Source of the DNA: Chloroflexota bacterium | GTDB lineage: Bacteria > Chloroflexota > Limnocylindria > Limnocylindrales > CSP1-4 | Assembly: GCA_029778235.1 (NCBI GenBank) | Contig: JAKOQS010000350.1 | Location: 1 to 64,000, forward strand | Length of the DNA: 64,000 nt | Reading direction: 5' to 3' | Shown here: positions 34,441 to 43,244 of the stretch, piece after piece | Numbering within the stretch: the stretch's first letter is position 1 | How the letters are laid out: each line of letters opens with the position of its first letter | Notes under the pieces: generated by a model | What the model was told of the DNA's origin: nothing | What the model saw: only the letters and a program-made list of their open reading frames with translations | The model's database searches: none | Position numbers and translations under genes: made by a program

Positions 34441-36504
34441 CTAGCTCTTCGGCGGCTCCTCGAGCAGGTGGCGACGCAGGAACGCGAGGATCCGCTCGGC
34501 CACGTCGCGCTGGTTCTCGCGCCGCTGCCAGCCGTGCGCCTCGTCGTCGTACCAGCGGACCTCGTGGAACTTCCCCTCGATCTCGAGCGCCTCGATCATC
34601 TTCTCGGACATGAGCGGGACGACCCGCTTGTCGCGGCGCCCGTGGAGGATCAGGAGGGGCGCCTGGATGCGCTCGGCGGCGTAGACCGGCGAGCCCCGAC
34701 GGTAGCGCTCGGCCGCGTCGGGATCGTCGGGGCTGCCCATCTGGCGCTGAAGGTCCAGCCGCCCGGGCCGGTCGCCATGGCGGAAGCTCTCGGCGATCTC
34801 GCTGTCGCCGTACATGTCGATGCCCGCCTTCCACATCGACGGCTCCGTGGTCAGCGCCCCGAGGACGAGGTACCCGCCGTATGAGCCGCCGAGGACCGCC
34901 AGTCGGCCGTCGCACCACGGCTGGGTCTCGGCCCATCGGGCCGCGTCAACGATGTCGTGGACGTCCGCGTGACCCCACTCGTCGCGATTGGCGAGGCGGA
35001 ACGCCGCCCCGTATCCCGTGGAGCCGCGGAAGTCCACCGTGAGCACGGCCATCCCCGCCGCGACGAGCAGCTGGCGGACGGGCTGCCAGTCGCGCAGCGT
35101 GTGCGAGTTGGGGCCGCCGTGCGCATGGACGACGACGGCGACGCGGCGCGCTCCGCGCCTGCCGGTGGCCTCGACGGGCCGGTAGAGAGTGGCCTCGAGG
35201 CGGAGGCCATCCCGCGCATCGAACCCCACCCGCTCCCCGTCCACGAGCCGGTCCGCATCGACCGTCGCCGGGAGGGAGATCGTGATCCGGCGCGCCCGGT
35301 CGGCCGCGTCGGCGCCGGTCGGCCCGACGGCGGGGAGCAGCCAGAGGTCCTTGGGCGTGCGGTCGCCGTCCGCCATCGCGAGGACGGCGCTGCCGTCCGG
35401 CAGCCACGCGAACGGGCGCCAGACGCCCGGCCACGGGCTGATGACGGCCCCGGACCGCGCCGAGACCGCCGGCCGCGGCACCTTCGGCGGCCGGCCGCGC
35501 GGCCGCTTCGCCGGTGCCGCCCCATCGAGGGGCGCCACGATGGCGTCCACGCACCCGTCGTGCATCGAGACGTGGACGAAGCGCGACCCGTCCGGCGACG
35601 GCAGCGCGACCCAGCCCTCGCTCCCGCCGTAGTCGGCGTTCTCCACCCTGCCGCCGGTGAGGACCGTCCGACCCGAGCCGTCGGCGGCGATCCGGACGAC
35701 CTGGAGCCAGCCATCCACCTCCACGCCGCAGAGCAGGCCGGTCCCGTCGGGCAGCCAGCGCGGCCCGGCCGCCCACTCCCCCGTCCCCGCGACGACCTGC
35801 TCGTCGCCCGTGGCCAGGTCGACGACCCAGATCTGGGAGGTCAGCAGGTCGGGCGTCCGCTGGCCGGAGACGGCGAGATGGGTCCCGTCGGGCGACCACA
35901 CGGCCTCCTCGACGTCGATGCCGGCGGGGGTCAGGGCACGCGGCTGCGGCGGTCGCGGGTCGATCGGGGGCCGGCCTCGGCGAGCCACCGGCGCATCCAC
36001 GGCCCAGACCTGCGCCCAGCCGCGCCGGCGCGAGATGAAGGCGATCGAACGACCGTCGGGCGACCAGCGCGGGGCGGTGTTGCCGGCCGGGTGCTCCGTC
36101 ACGACGACCTCGCGCCGGCCGCTGACGTCGACGACGACGATCGATCCGTCCCGGACGAAGGCGATCGAGCGGCCGTCGGGCGACCAGCGCGGATCCGTCA
36201 CGGGCGACGTTCCCGCGGTGATCGGGCGGGGCCAGCCGCCGCGGACCGGGATGGTGCACAGCTGTCGCGCCCCGGCGTACTCGATCGTGAGCGCGATCGT
36301 GCGGCCGTCCGGCGACAGGCGGGCATCGCGCGGCGAGTCGACGGCGACGAGGCGTTCGGCCGTCAGCGCGGGTGCGTCCCGACGCGGCGCCGGGCGGCCC
36401 TGCCCGCGGCCGGCGCCGGGGCGAGGGGCGCCGGGGAGCCTGGTCCGCGATCCCCGGGGCCGGCCGGGGCGGCGGGGCGGCGGGGCGGCGGCGTCGTCGG
36501 TCAT
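34441..36504 (-). CDS. S9-family prolyl oligopeptidase / acylaminoacyl-peptidase
   Basis: 687-residue serine peptidase. The N-terminal half is a beta-propeller with repeated WSPDGRSIAF-type blades. The C-terminal alpha/beta hydrolase domain has VVVHAHGGPNSHTLRDW, DFRGSTGYGAAFR, the nucleophile in LAVLGGSYGGYLVLG, the acid in LHGRRDKRVVP and the His in DDEAHGW. It cleaves short peptides or removes acylated N-terminal residues. Unusual are basic Gly-Arg-Pro elements: PGRPRGSRTR near the N-terminus, RRGRPPIDPRPPQPR, and an AT-hook-like KRPRGRPPK inserted in the propeller. The start (ATG 36504) overlaps the proC stop by 4 bases, so the pair is translationally coupled. Confidence 0.93.
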   Translation of the reverse strand: MTDDAAAPPPRRPGRPRGSRTRLPGAPRPGAGRGQGRPAPRRDAPALTAERLVAVDSPRDARLSPDGRTIALTIEYAGARQLCTIPVRGGWPRPITAGTSPVTDPRWSPDGRSIAFVRDGSIVVVDVSGRREVVVTEHPAGNTAPRWSPDGRSIAFISRRRGWAQVWAVDAPVARRGRPPIDPRPPQPRALTPAGIDVEEAVWSPDGTHLAVSGQRTPDLLTSQIWVVDLATGDEQVVAGTGEWAAGPRWLPDGTGLLCGVEVDGWLQVVRIAADGSGRTVLTGGRVENADYGGSEGWVALPSPDGSRFVHVSMHDGCVDAIVAPLDGAAPAKRPRGRPPKVPRPAVSARSGAVISPWPGVWRPFAWLPDGSAVLAMADGDRTPKDLWLLPAVGPTGADAADRARRITISLPATVDADRLVDGERVGFDARDGLRLEATLYRPVEATGRRGARRVAVVVHAHGGPNSHTLRDWQPVRQLLVAAGMAVLTVDFRGSTGYGAAFRLANRDEWGHADVHDIVDAARWAETQPWCDGRLAVLGGSYGGYLVLGALTTEPSMWKAGIDMYGDSEIAESFRHGDRPGRLDLQRQMGSPDDPDAAERYRRGSPVYAAERIQAPLLILHGRRDKRVVPLMSEKMIEALEIEGKFHEVRWYDDEAHGWQRRENQRDVAERILAFLRRHLLEEPPKS

Positions 36505-37514
36505 GCGCGGGTCCCTCGGGCACCCTGCCCGCCCCTGCCGGTCCGGCCCGCGGACGAGCGTCGCGGCGGCGAGCCTGGCGACGTGGAGGCGCGCCCGGCC
36601 GGGGAGCCGCCACGCCCCGCGTCGGCGGCAGCTGCCGCCGACGGGCCGTCCGTCGCCGCGGCCGGTGCGCGCGATGCAGCGAGGCTCGCCTCGAGCTGGT
36701 CGCCGAGCTCCTGGGTCCGGCCGTAGGCCGCCCAGACCGCCTCGGAGAGCACGGTGCGCAGGCGGCCGGCCTCCAGCTCGTGAAGCGCCGCCGCACTGGT
36801 GCCGCCCGGCGAGGTGACCATGTTCCGGAGCATCGCCGGATGCGTCGCGCTCTGCTTCGCGAAGAGCGCGCTGCCCTCGAGCGTCTCCACGACGAGGTCG
36901 TGGGCCACGTGACGCGCGAACCCGAGGTGCACTGCCGCGTCGATGAGCGCCTCCATGACGAGGAAGACGTACGTCGGGCCCGTCCCGGAGACGGCCGTCG
37001 CCATGGCGACCAGCTTCTCGTCGTCCACCTCGACCTGGGTCCCGAGCGCCCGGAGGATCGCGGCCGTCTGCCGGCGTTGCTCGGCGGTCACGTCGGGTGT
37101 CGCGTACCACACCGTCACGCCCCTGCCGATCTGCGCAGGAGTGTTGGGCATGCTCCGGACCACCCGCGGATGATCGAGGATCCCGGTCAGCGCGGCGGTC
37201 GTGGCGCCGGCGATCACCGAGAGCACGAGCTGCTCGTCACGGAGCGCGGGGCCGATCTCCCGCCCGACCTTGGCGAGCATCTGCGGCTTGATCCCCAGCA
37301 GCACGATGTCGGCGCCGCGGACCGCCTCCACGTTCTTCGCGACAGTGCGGATGCCGTGGGCCCGCTCCAGCTCGTGCCGTCGCTCCGGCCGCGGATGGCT
37401 CGCGACGACGCGATCCGGGGTGACGAGGCCGTCGCGGATGAGGCCGGCGATCATGGCCTCCGCCATCACGCCCGATCCGACGGTGGCGATGGTGCGCCCG
37501 GTGAGAGCGGTCAT
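36501..37514 (-). CDS. proC: Pyrroline-5-carboxylate reductase
   Basis: 337 residues; last step of proline synthesis using NAD(P)H. Rossmann motif IATVGSGVMAEAMIAGLI, VLLGIKPQMLAKV, SVIAGATTAAL, VVRSMPNTPAQIGRGVT and the C-terminal signature TSPGGTSAAALHELEAGRLR are all present. About 60 extra C-terminal residues (Ala/Pro/Arg/Gly-rich) extend beyond the usual 270-residue enzyme and overlap the S9 peptidase start. A TATACT box 7 bp before the ATG indicates leaderless transcription. Confidence 0.95.
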   Translation of the reverse strand: MTALTGRTIATVGSGVMAEAMIAGLIRDGLVTPDRVVASHPRPERRHELERAHGIRTVAKNVEAVRGADIVLLGIKPQMLAKVGREIGPALRDEQLVLSVIAGATTAALTGILDHPRVVRSMPNTPAQIGRGVTVWYATPDVTAEQRRQTAAILRALGTQVEVDDEKLVAMATAVSGTGPTYVFLVMEALIDAAVHLGFARHVAHDLVVETLEGSALFAKQSATHPAMLRNMVTSPGGTSAAALHELEAGRLRTVLSEAVWAAYGRTQELGDQLEASLAASRAPAAATDGPSAAAAADAGRGGSPAGRASTSPGSPPRRSSAGRTGRGGQGARGTRA

Positions 37515-37521
37515 GCCGGCG

Positions 37522-37527
37522 AGTATA
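37522..37527 (-). promoter_or_regulatory. TATACT -10 box for leaderless proC
   Basis: On the minus strand TATACT is followed by 7 bp (CGCCGGC) and the proC ATG at 37514. No ribosome-binding site is present. Confidence 0.6.
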
Positions 37528-37568
37528 GGGCCCGGTCATGGGGCGGACCGGCCCCTGCGCGGGCGGCG

Positions 37569-37752
37569 GGCGGCGCGTGGGCCGGGGCACGATGCCGGGC
37601 CCGAGTGCGGGTGGGGGCGGCGCGCGGGCCGGGGCACGAAGACGGGCCCGAGTGCGGGTGGGGGCGGCGCGCGGGCCGGGGCACGAAGACGGGCCCGACT
37701 GCGAGTGAGGGCGGCGCGTGGGCCGGGGCACGAAGACGGGCCCGCGCGGAGC
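37569..37752. repeat. 47-bp tandem repeat, nearly four copies
   Basis: Units start with GGCGGCGCG at 37569, 37616, 37663 and 37710 with an exact 47-bp period; the last unit is cut short by the hairpin. Each unit contains GGCCGGGGCACGA and GACGGGCCCGA-like cores (the first unit has GATGCC in place of GAAGAC). It sits in the 270-bp gap between proC and the ferredoxin gene. 47 is not a multiple of three, and no coding frame runs through it consistently. Confidence 0.9.
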
Positions 37753-37762
37753 GCGGGCCCGT
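37736..37762 (-). terminator. Strong hairpin downstream of the ferredoxin gene
   Basis: Perfect 12-bp arms ACGGGCCCGCGC / GCGCGGGCCCGT around the loop GGA, ending 22 bp beyond the ferredoxin stop. There is no T-run after it on the minus strand, so it would be a non-canonical terminator or RNA-stabilising stem. Confidence 0.6.
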
Positions 37763-37784
37763 AGGGTGCGGGCGGGTGCGGATG

Positions 37785-38078
37785 TCAGGCCGGCTTGGCA
37801 GCGTCCACCATCGCGCGGGCCGCGGCCTTGTCGGAGTACCAGGTCGCGTTGATCTGCGTGTACTGCGCCCACTCCGGCGGGAGCGACTCCTGCGGGAAGA
37901 TCGCGTTCACTGGGCACTCGGGCTCGCACGCGCCGCAGTCGATGCACTCATCCGGGTCGATGTAGAGGGTGCGGTCGGTGCCCTCCTCGTGATGGATGCA
38001 GTCGACCGGGCAGACCGAGACGCACGCCTGGTCCATCACATCGACGCACGGCTCGGCGATCACGTATGTCACGTCCAC
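37785..38078 (-). CDS. 7Fe/8Fe-type ferredoxin
   Basis: 97 residues. First cluster ligands are in EPCVDVMDQACVSVCPVDC (Cys11, Cys19, Cys23, Cys27) and the second in ECIDCGACEPECPVNAI. The seven-residue spacing after Cys11 and the C-terminal WAQYTQINATWY region are typical of FdxA-type [3Fe-4S][4Fe-4S] ferredoxins of actinobacteria and thermophiles. Cytoplasmic low-potential electron carrier, a plausible partner of KorAB. Followed by a strong hairpin and the 47-bp repeats. Confidence 0.95.
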   Translation of the reverse strand: MDVTYVIAEPCVDVMDQACVSVCPVDCIHHEEGTDRTLYIDPDECIDCGACEPECPVNAIFPQESLPPEWAQYTQINATWYSDKAAARAMVDAAKPA

Positions 38079-38223
38079 ATCCTCCAGGCGAAGCGCGGCG
38101 GCGAGCCGGCCGGTGCGCGCGATGACGTTCCATCCGGGACGCCGGAACGTCCCGGACGCGACGATAGCACCTCGCGAGCATGCTCGCGGCCCCGGAAGCG
38201 GCCCTGCCGGGGCGCGGTCATCG

Positions 38224-38877
38224 CTACGGCGCCGCCTGCGATGGAAGCTCGCCCGAGCCGGGCGGCGAGGCGGTGGTCATCGGCGGCGCCGGCGTCGGCG
38301 TCGTGGTCGTGTAGGCCGGGCTCGCCCCGGGGGTGACCAGGCGGATCGGCGCCTGCATGCCGCGCTCCCAGTGGCCGGGGATGTGGCAGCCGAGGATCAG
38401 GGGCGCGGCGACGACGCCGGGCACGGTCCACCGCACGTCCTTGCGCTCGCCCGAGGCCACGACGACGCGGAACCCCTCCATGCCGGCCGGGACGGTCACG
38501 GCCGGCGTCGGGCCGGGAGGCGGGTCGGCGTGTGCGGCCTCGGCCGCCTCCCACGCATCCTGGATGGGCATGTCGCCGATGATCGCCTCGTGGACCGCGA
38601 GCCCGCCGTTCACGAAGTGGAAGAGGACGGTCTCCCCGGGCACGAGGTCGACCACGTCGGGGATGAACTGGTAGTCCTTCATCACCACGTTCACCTCGCG
38701 CGGCGAGGTCCCGGTCCCCGGCGAGACCGGGGGCGTGGGCGGGGCGTCGCCGACGGCGCAGCCGGCGACAAGGATCGCGACGCCCGCGGCCAGGGCGGCG
38801 CGCGCGGCGAGCGTGGCGCCGCGGGCAGCCGCATGACGCAAGCCGGCGGGCGGGCGGATGAGACGGGAGGGGAGCAC
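38224..38877 (-). CDS. Blue-copper (cupredoxin) lipoprotein
   Basis: 217 residues starting at GTG. The N-terminus is a lipoprotein signal (AALAAGVAILVAGC, lipobox Cys). The mature part is a cupredoxin: VNVVMKDYQFIPDVVDL, HFVNGGLAVHEAIIGDM (His ligand) and LGCHIPGHWERGMQAP, where Cys, His and Met complete a type 1 copper site. The C-terminus is Thr/Pro-rich. It probably shuttles electrons or stores copper outside the membrane. The GTG start is favoured because a TACACT box lies 8 bp upstream; the earlier in-frame ATG at 39048 is in noise. Divergent from the polyamine transporter operon. Confidence 0.88.
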   Translation of the reverse strand: MLPSRLIRPPAGLRHAAARGATLAARAALAAGVAILVAGCAVGDAPPTPPVSPGTGTSPREVNVVMKDYQFIPDVVDLVPGETVLFHFVNGGLAVHEAIIGDMPIQDAWEAAEAAHADPPPGPTPAVTVPAGMEGFRVVVASGERKDVRWTVPGVVAAPLILGCHIPGHWERGMQAPIRLVTPGASPAYTTTTPTPAPPMTTASPPGSGELPSQAAP

Positions 38878-38885
38878 GGCCGCAC

Positions 38886-38891
38886 AGTGTA
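38886..38891 (-). promoter_or_regulatory. TACACT -10 box for leaderless cupredoxin gene
   Basis: TACACT on the minus strand, then 8 bp (GTGCGGCC) and the GTG at 38877. Confidence 0.5.
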
Positions 38892-38935
38892 GCCGCGGTC
38901 GGCGCCGAGGCACGCCGACGACCCAGCGGACCGTC

Positions 38936-38964
38936 TTGACAGCGGGGGGTCGCGTGACCAGAGT
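38936..38964 (+). promoter_or_regulatory. Sigma-70-type promoter of the polyamine ABC operon
   Basis: A perfect -35 TTGACA (38936-38941), 17-bp spacer, and CAGAGT (38959-38964) as -10. It faces the pot genes and would give a leader of about 120 bp containing a short upstream frame. Confidence 0.6.
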
Positions 38965-39060
38965 AGCGGCACCCCGACGCGCCCCCGAGGGAGGCCAGCT
39001 CGCGCGCGACGGGTCCCCGGAGCGTCCCGGCGGACGAACGCGCGCCACGAGGAGGTCGAC

Positions 39061-39093
39061 GTGCGACGAACAGTCCCGGGACGGCGCGGGTGA
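39061..39093 (+). CDS. Possible 10-codon leader peptide before the ABC ATPase
   Basis: GTG at 39061 has an excellent ribosome-binding site (GAGGAGG 39049-39055, 5-bp spacer). The frame encodes about 10 residues (Val/[12 protein letters not shown]) and ends with a TGA that overlaps the GTG start of the ATPase gene by 4 bases. The ATPase GTG has no good ribosome-binding site of its own, so the peptide could feed ribosomes to it. This rests only on sequence layout. Confidence 0.35.
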   Translation: MRRTVPGRRG

Positions 39094-40163
39094 CCGGCCT
39101 CGCGACGGGTCCGCGGTCGGCGTCGTCCGCGACGACGAGCGCGGCCGCTGCTGTCCGCCTCGACGGGGTGGTCCGCCGCTTCGGCGACGTCACCGCCGTG
39201 GACGGGATCGACCTCGAGGTGCGGGACGGCGAGTTCTTCTCGATGCTCGGGCCATCGGGTTCCGGCAAGACCACGACCCTGCGGATGATCGCGGGGTTCG
39301 AGCTGCCCGACGCCGGTCGGATCGAGCTCCATGGGCGCGACGTCACGACCGTGCCGCCCTATGACCGCGACGTGAACACCGTCTTCCAGGACTACGCGCT
39401 GTTCCCGCACATGTCGGTCGGCGAGAACGTGGGGTATGGGCTGCTCGTCCGCAAGGTCCCGAAGGACGAGCGGGCCCGCCGGGTCGCCGACGCGCTGCGG
39501 ATGGTCCGGCTGGAGGCGTTCGAATCGCGCAAGCCGAACCAACTGTCCGGCGGCCAGCGCCAGCGGGTCGCGCTCGCGCGGGCCCTCGTGAATCGACCCG
39601 CCGTCCTCCTGCTCGACGAGCCGCTCGGGGCTCTCGACCTGAAGCTTCGCCAGGAGATGCAGATCGAGCTCAAGGCGATCCAGCAGGAAGTGGGGATCAC
39701 CTTCGTCTACGTCACCCACGACCAGGAGGAGGCGCTCACCATGAGCGACCGCCTCGCGGTCTTCAACCACGGGCGGATCGAGCAGCTCGGGACGCCGGCC
39801 GACGTCTACGAGCGCCCGTCGACACCGTTCGTGGCGGGGTTCGTCGGCACCTCGAACCTGCTGCGCGACGACGTCGCGCGTGCCGTGGTCGGCGGCGAGG
39901 GGACCTTCACGGTCCGGCCGGAGAAGATCCGCATCGCGGACCCGGCCGAGCAGCCCGGCGCGGACGAGATCTCCGCGCTCGGCCACGTGGCGGAGGTGGT
40001 CTACCTCGGGCCGGACACGCGGTACATCGTCCGGCTCGACGCGGGCGCGGACCTGGTCGTCACGCAGCAGAACCTCGCGACGTCCTCGATGGAGGCGCTC
40101 GCGGCGCAGGGGCGCGCTGTCCGCCTCATCTGGAAGCGACAGCACACGCTGGCCCTCGGGTAG
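39090..40163 (+). CDS. potA: Polyamine-type ABC transporter, ATP-binding protein
   Basis: 357 residues. Walker [19 protein letters not shown]-loop [10 protein letters not shown], signature [17 protein letters not shown], Walker [13 protein letters not shown]-loop [10 protein letters not shown], and a C-terminal TOBE domain ([12 protein letters not shown] ... [12 protein letters not shown]) typical of PotA/FbpC/CysA-type importers. The order of neighbours (binding protein, two permeases) identifies it as the polyamine class. Start GTG overlaps the stop of a short upstream frame. Confidence 0.94.
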   Translation: MTGLATGPRSASSATTSAAAAVRLDGVVRRFGDVTAVDGIDLEVRDGEFFSMLGPSGSGKTTTLRMIAGFELPDAGRIELHGRDVTTVPPYDRDVNTVFQDYALFPHMSVGENVGYGLLVRKVPKDERARRVADALRMVRLEAFESRKPNQLSGGQRQRVALARALVNRPAVLLLDEPLGALDLKLRQEMQIELKAIQQEVGITFVYVTHDQEEALTMSDRLAVFNHGRIEQLGTPADVYERPSTPFVAGFVGTSNLLRDDVARAVVGGEGTFTVRPEKIRIADPAEQPGADEISALGHVAEVVYLGPDTRYIVRLDAGADLVVTQQNLATSSMEALAAQGRAVRLIWKRQHTLALG

Positions 40164-40193
40164 GGAGCTCGGGGCGGAAGGGGAGGAGAAGGC

Positions 40194-41459
40194 ATGCACA
40201 TCCGGCGGATCGGAGCAGTCACGGCGGCCGCGGCGTTCGTCGTCGCGGCGTGCTCCAGCGGAGGCGGCGCCACGACCGCGCCGAGCACGGACGCGTCGGC
40301 GGTGCCGTCCGAGAGCGCGGCGCCGATCGAGCTGCTCGTGCCCAAGATCGACCTGACGAGCGTCGGCGGCCCGGGCGAGGGCGAGCTCGATCTCATCATC
40401 TGGCCCGGCTACGCGGAATCCGGCGCGAACGTCCCGGAGTACGACTGGGTCAACCCGTTCATCGAGGCGACCGGCTGCCAGGTCAACGTCAAGGACGCCG
40501 CGTCCTCGGACGAGATGGTCACGCTGATGCGCCAGGGTGGCGGGACGGTCTACGACGGCGTCTCCGCGTCGGGCGACGCGTCCAACCGCCTGATCGCCAA
40601 CGGCGACGTGGCCGCCATCGACGTCGCCAAGATCCCCGGGTTCAGCGACGTGGCCGGGTTCCTGCAGGACGCGCCGCACTACGTCGTGGACGGCAAGCAC
40701 TACGGCGTCCCGCACGGGTGGGGCGGGAACCTGCTCATGTACCGCACCGACCAGGTGACCCCGGCGCCCACGAGCTGGGACGTCGTCTTCGACGCGGCCA
40801 AGGCGGGCCCGTACAGCGGGAAGATCACGGCGTACGACAGCCCGATCTACATCGCAGACGCGGCCCTCTACCTCAAGACGCACAAGCCGGAGCTCGGCAT
40901 CACCGACCCGTACGAGCTGACGCAGCCGCAATTCGACGCGGCCGTCGAGCTGCTCAAGCAGCAGCGGCCGTGGGTGGGCAAGTACTGGGCCCTGTTCACC
41001 GACGAGATCGACAACTTCAAGAACGGCACGACGATCGTCGGCACGACCTGGCCGTACCAGTACAACGTCCTCAAGGGCGAGGGCGTCCCGGTCGATGCGG
41101 TCGTCCCGTCCGAGGGGATGACCGGCTGGGCGGACACCTGGATGATGTCCGCGAAGGCCAAGCACCCCAACTGCATGATGAAGTGGATGGCGTGGATGCT
41201 GACGCCCGAGGTCCAGACGCAGGTGGCCGAGTACTTCGGCGAGGCGCCCGCCAACCCGAAGGCATGCGAGTACCTGGACAAGGGCTACGGCTCGTACGGC
41301 GTGCCGGACTTCTGCACGGCCTACAGCGTCAACGACAAGAACTTCTACGACAGCATCTCGTTCTGGAAGACCCCGCTCGCCGACTGCGGCGACGTGCGCG
41401 GGAACAGCTGCGTGGACTACTCGGTCTGGTCCCAGAAGTGGACCGAGATCAAGGGCTGA
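40194..41459 (+). CDS. potD: Polyamine-type ABC transporter, substrate-binding lipoprotein
   Basis: 421 residues with a lipoprotein signal (AAAAFVVAAC, lipobox Cys at about 20) and a Ser/Ala/Pro linker. The binding domain starts LDLIIWPGYAESG and resembles PotD/PotF: CQVNVKDAASSDEMVTLMRQ, YDGVSASGDASNRLIANGDV, YGVPHGWGGNLLMYRTDQV. It captures spermidine or putrescine (or a related cation) outside the membrane and delivers it to PotBC. Four extra Cys residues near the C-terminus (ACEYL, FCTAY, DCGDV, NSCVDY) could form disulfides. Confidence 0.9.
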   Translation: MHIRRIGAVTAAAAFVVAACSSGGGATTAPSTDASAVPSESAAPIELLVPKIDLTSVGGPGEGELDLIIWPGYAESGANVPEYDWVNPFIEATGCQVNVKDAASSDEMVTLMRQGGGTVYDGVSASGDASNRLIANGDVAAIDVAKIPGFSDVAGFLQDAPHYVVDGKHYGVPHGWGGNLLMYRTDQVTPAPTSWDVVFDAAKAGPYSGKITAYDSPIYIADAALYLKTHKPELGITDPYELTQPQFDAAVELLKQQRPWVGKYWALFTDEIDNFKNGTTIVGTTWPYQYNVLKGEGVPVDAVVPSEGMTGWADTWMMSAKAKHPNCMMKWMAWMLTPEVQTQVAEYFGEAPANPKACEYLDKGYGSYGVPDFCTAYSVNDKNFYDSISFWKTPLADCGDVRGNSCVDYSVWSQKWTEIKG

Positions 41460-41538
41460 CCGGACGACCGTCCGCTTGGGCGCCGCGGGCCTCGGATGAG
41501 GCCCCGGCGCCCGGGCATCGGTCCCGCGCCCGCGCCCG

Positions 41539-42450
41539 ATGACGCGATCCACCCGCACGATGGAGGCCCGCCCCACGGCGGGTCCGCTTCGCCGGCTGCA
41601 GGCGGCCCTCTATCGGCACCGCACGACGCAGGTGACAGCCCTGCTGGCCCCACCGTTCGGGTGGTTCGGGATCGTCTACCTCGGGTCGCTGGTCGTCCTG
41701 TTCATCTCCGCGTTCTGGTACCTGGACCCCCAGACGTCGGCCGTCGTCCGCGAGCCGACGCTCGCGAACTTCCAGCGGATCCTGAGCGATCCGGTCTATC
41801 GCGTGGTCACGCTCCGCACAGTGGGCATCGCGGCGATCGTGACCATCCTCGACATCCTTCTCGCGCTGCCCATCGGCTACTTCATGGCGCGGGTGGCCGG
41901 GGGCAGGACGAAGGCGCTCCTGTACGCGGCCGTCCTCCTGCCTCTCTGGGCGAGCTACCTGGTCCGCGTCTACGCCTGGCGAGTGATCCTCAGCCAGGGC
42001 GGGTTCGTGGACTGGTTGTTCGGGCTCGTCGGGCTCAAGGGGGTCGCACTGGGCTACTCGGACCTCTCGATGGTCATCGTCTTCACCTATCTCTGGCTCC
42101 CGTACATGATCCTGCCCGTCTACGCCGGCTTCGAGAGGATCCCGACCTCGCTGCTCGAGGCCTCGTCCGACCTGGGCGCGAAGGGGGCGACCACGATCCG
42201 GCGCGTCATCCTGCCGCTGGCGTTGCCGGCCATCGCCGCCGGTTCGATCTTCACGTTCTCGCTCACCCTCGGCGACTACATCACGCCAGCCCTCGTCTCC
42301 AACACCCAGTTCATCGGCAACGTGGTGTACGAGAGCCAGGGCGTCGCCGGCAACGTCCCGTTCGCGGCCGCGTACGCGCTGGTGCCGGTGCTCGTGATGG
42401 CGATCTACCTGCTCGTGATGCGGCGCCTCGGCGCCTTCGAGGCGGTGTGA
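41539..42450 (+). CDS. potB: Polyamine-type ABC transporter permease 1
   Basis: 303 residues, six membrane helices, with the coupling EAA loop seen as SLLEASSDLGAKGATTIRRVILPLALPAI. The first helices (GWFGIVYLGSLVVLFISAFW) and LWASYLVRVYAWRVIL are PotB-like. 79 bp after potD; its stop TGA shares the A with the ATG of potC (TGATG). Confidence 0.93.
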   Translation: MTRSTRTMEARPTAGPLRRLQAALYRHRTTQVTALLAPPFGWFGIVYLGSLVVLFISAFWYLDPQTSAVVREPTLANFQRILSDPVYRVVTLRTVGIAAIVTILDILLALPIGYFMARVAGGRTKALLYAAVLLPLWASYLVRVYAWRVILSQGGFVDWLFGLVGLKGVALGYSDLSMVIVFTYLWLPYMILPVYAGFERIPTSLLEASSDLGAKGATTIRRVILPLALPAIAAGSIFTFSLTLGDYITPALVSNTQFIGNVVYESQGVAGNVPFAAAYALVPVLVMAIYLLVMRRLGAFEAV

Positions 42451-43244
42451 TGGGCGGCAGGGGCGGCAGGATCGCGCTGCGGCTCGCGACGGCCGGCGTC
42501 CTCGTCTTCCTCTACGTGCCGATCGTGGTCATCGGCCTCTACGCGTTCAACGGGGACCGGGGCCAGTCGTGGCCGATCCAGAACTGGACGCTCAAGTGGT
42601 TCGGCGCGGCCCTGGAGAACGCGAAGTTGCACGACGCCGTGATCCTCTCCGTCCAGGCGGCCCTCGGCGCCACGATCATCGCCCTCGTGCTCGGCACCCT
42701 CGCGGCGCTCGCGGTGCATCGGTTCCGGTTCTTCGGCCGCGAGACCGTCTCGTTCATCCTGCTGCTCCCGATCGCGCTGCCCGGCATCGTCACCGGCATG
42801 GCGCTCAACGCGACGTTCAACACGGTGGGGATCCCGTTCACGATCTTCACGATCGTCGTCGGCCACGCGACGTTCTGCGTGGTGACCGTCTACAACAACG
42901 CGATCGCGCGGATGCGGCGGTCGTCGCGGTCGATCGAAGAGGCGTCCATGGACCTGGGCGCCGACACGATCCAGACGTTCCGTCGGGTCACGCTGCCGGT
43001 CCTCCGGACCGCGCTCGTGGCCGGTGGCCTGCTGGCGTTCGCGCTGTCGTTCGACGAGGTGATCGTCACGACGTTCACGGCGGGCACGGAGCAGACGCTG
43101 CCGATCTGGATCCTCTCCAACCTCCGCCTGCCGAACCAGCGGCCGATCGTGAACGTGGTGGCGCTCGTCCTGATCCTCCTGTCGCTCATCCCGGTCTACC
43201 TCGCCCAGCGGATGACGCGCGACACGACCACCGCCGCACGCTGA
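42450..43244 (+). CDS. potC: Polyamine-type ABC transporter permease 2
   Basis: 264 residues, six membrane helices, PotC-like: VFLYVPIVVIGLYAFN, FGAALENAKLHDAVILSVQAA, the EAA loop SIEEASMDLGADTIQTFRRVTLPVL and AFALSFDEVIVTTFT. Starts at the ATG overlapping the potB stop by one base. Last gene of the operon. Confidence 0.94.
   Translation: MGGRGGRIALRLATAGVLVFLYVPIVVIGLYAFNGDRGQSWPIQNWTLKWFGAALENAKLHDAVILSVQAALGATIIALVLGTLAALAVHRFRFFGRETVSFILLLPIALPGIVTGMALNATFNTVGIPFTIFTIVVGHATFCVVTVYNNAIARMRRSSRSIEEASMDLGADTIQTFRRVTLPVLRTALVAGGLLAFALSFDEVIVTTFTAGTEQTLPIWILSNLRLPNQRPIVNVVALVLILLSLIPVYLAQRMTRDTTTAAR

Noticed and set aside
37569-37752. CRISPR array
   Set aside because: Units of 47 bp follow each other directly with no unique spacers, and no cas genes are present.
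38691-41576. 961-codon open frame antisense to potA and potD
   Set aside because: Crosses the promoter and two real genes; no motif.
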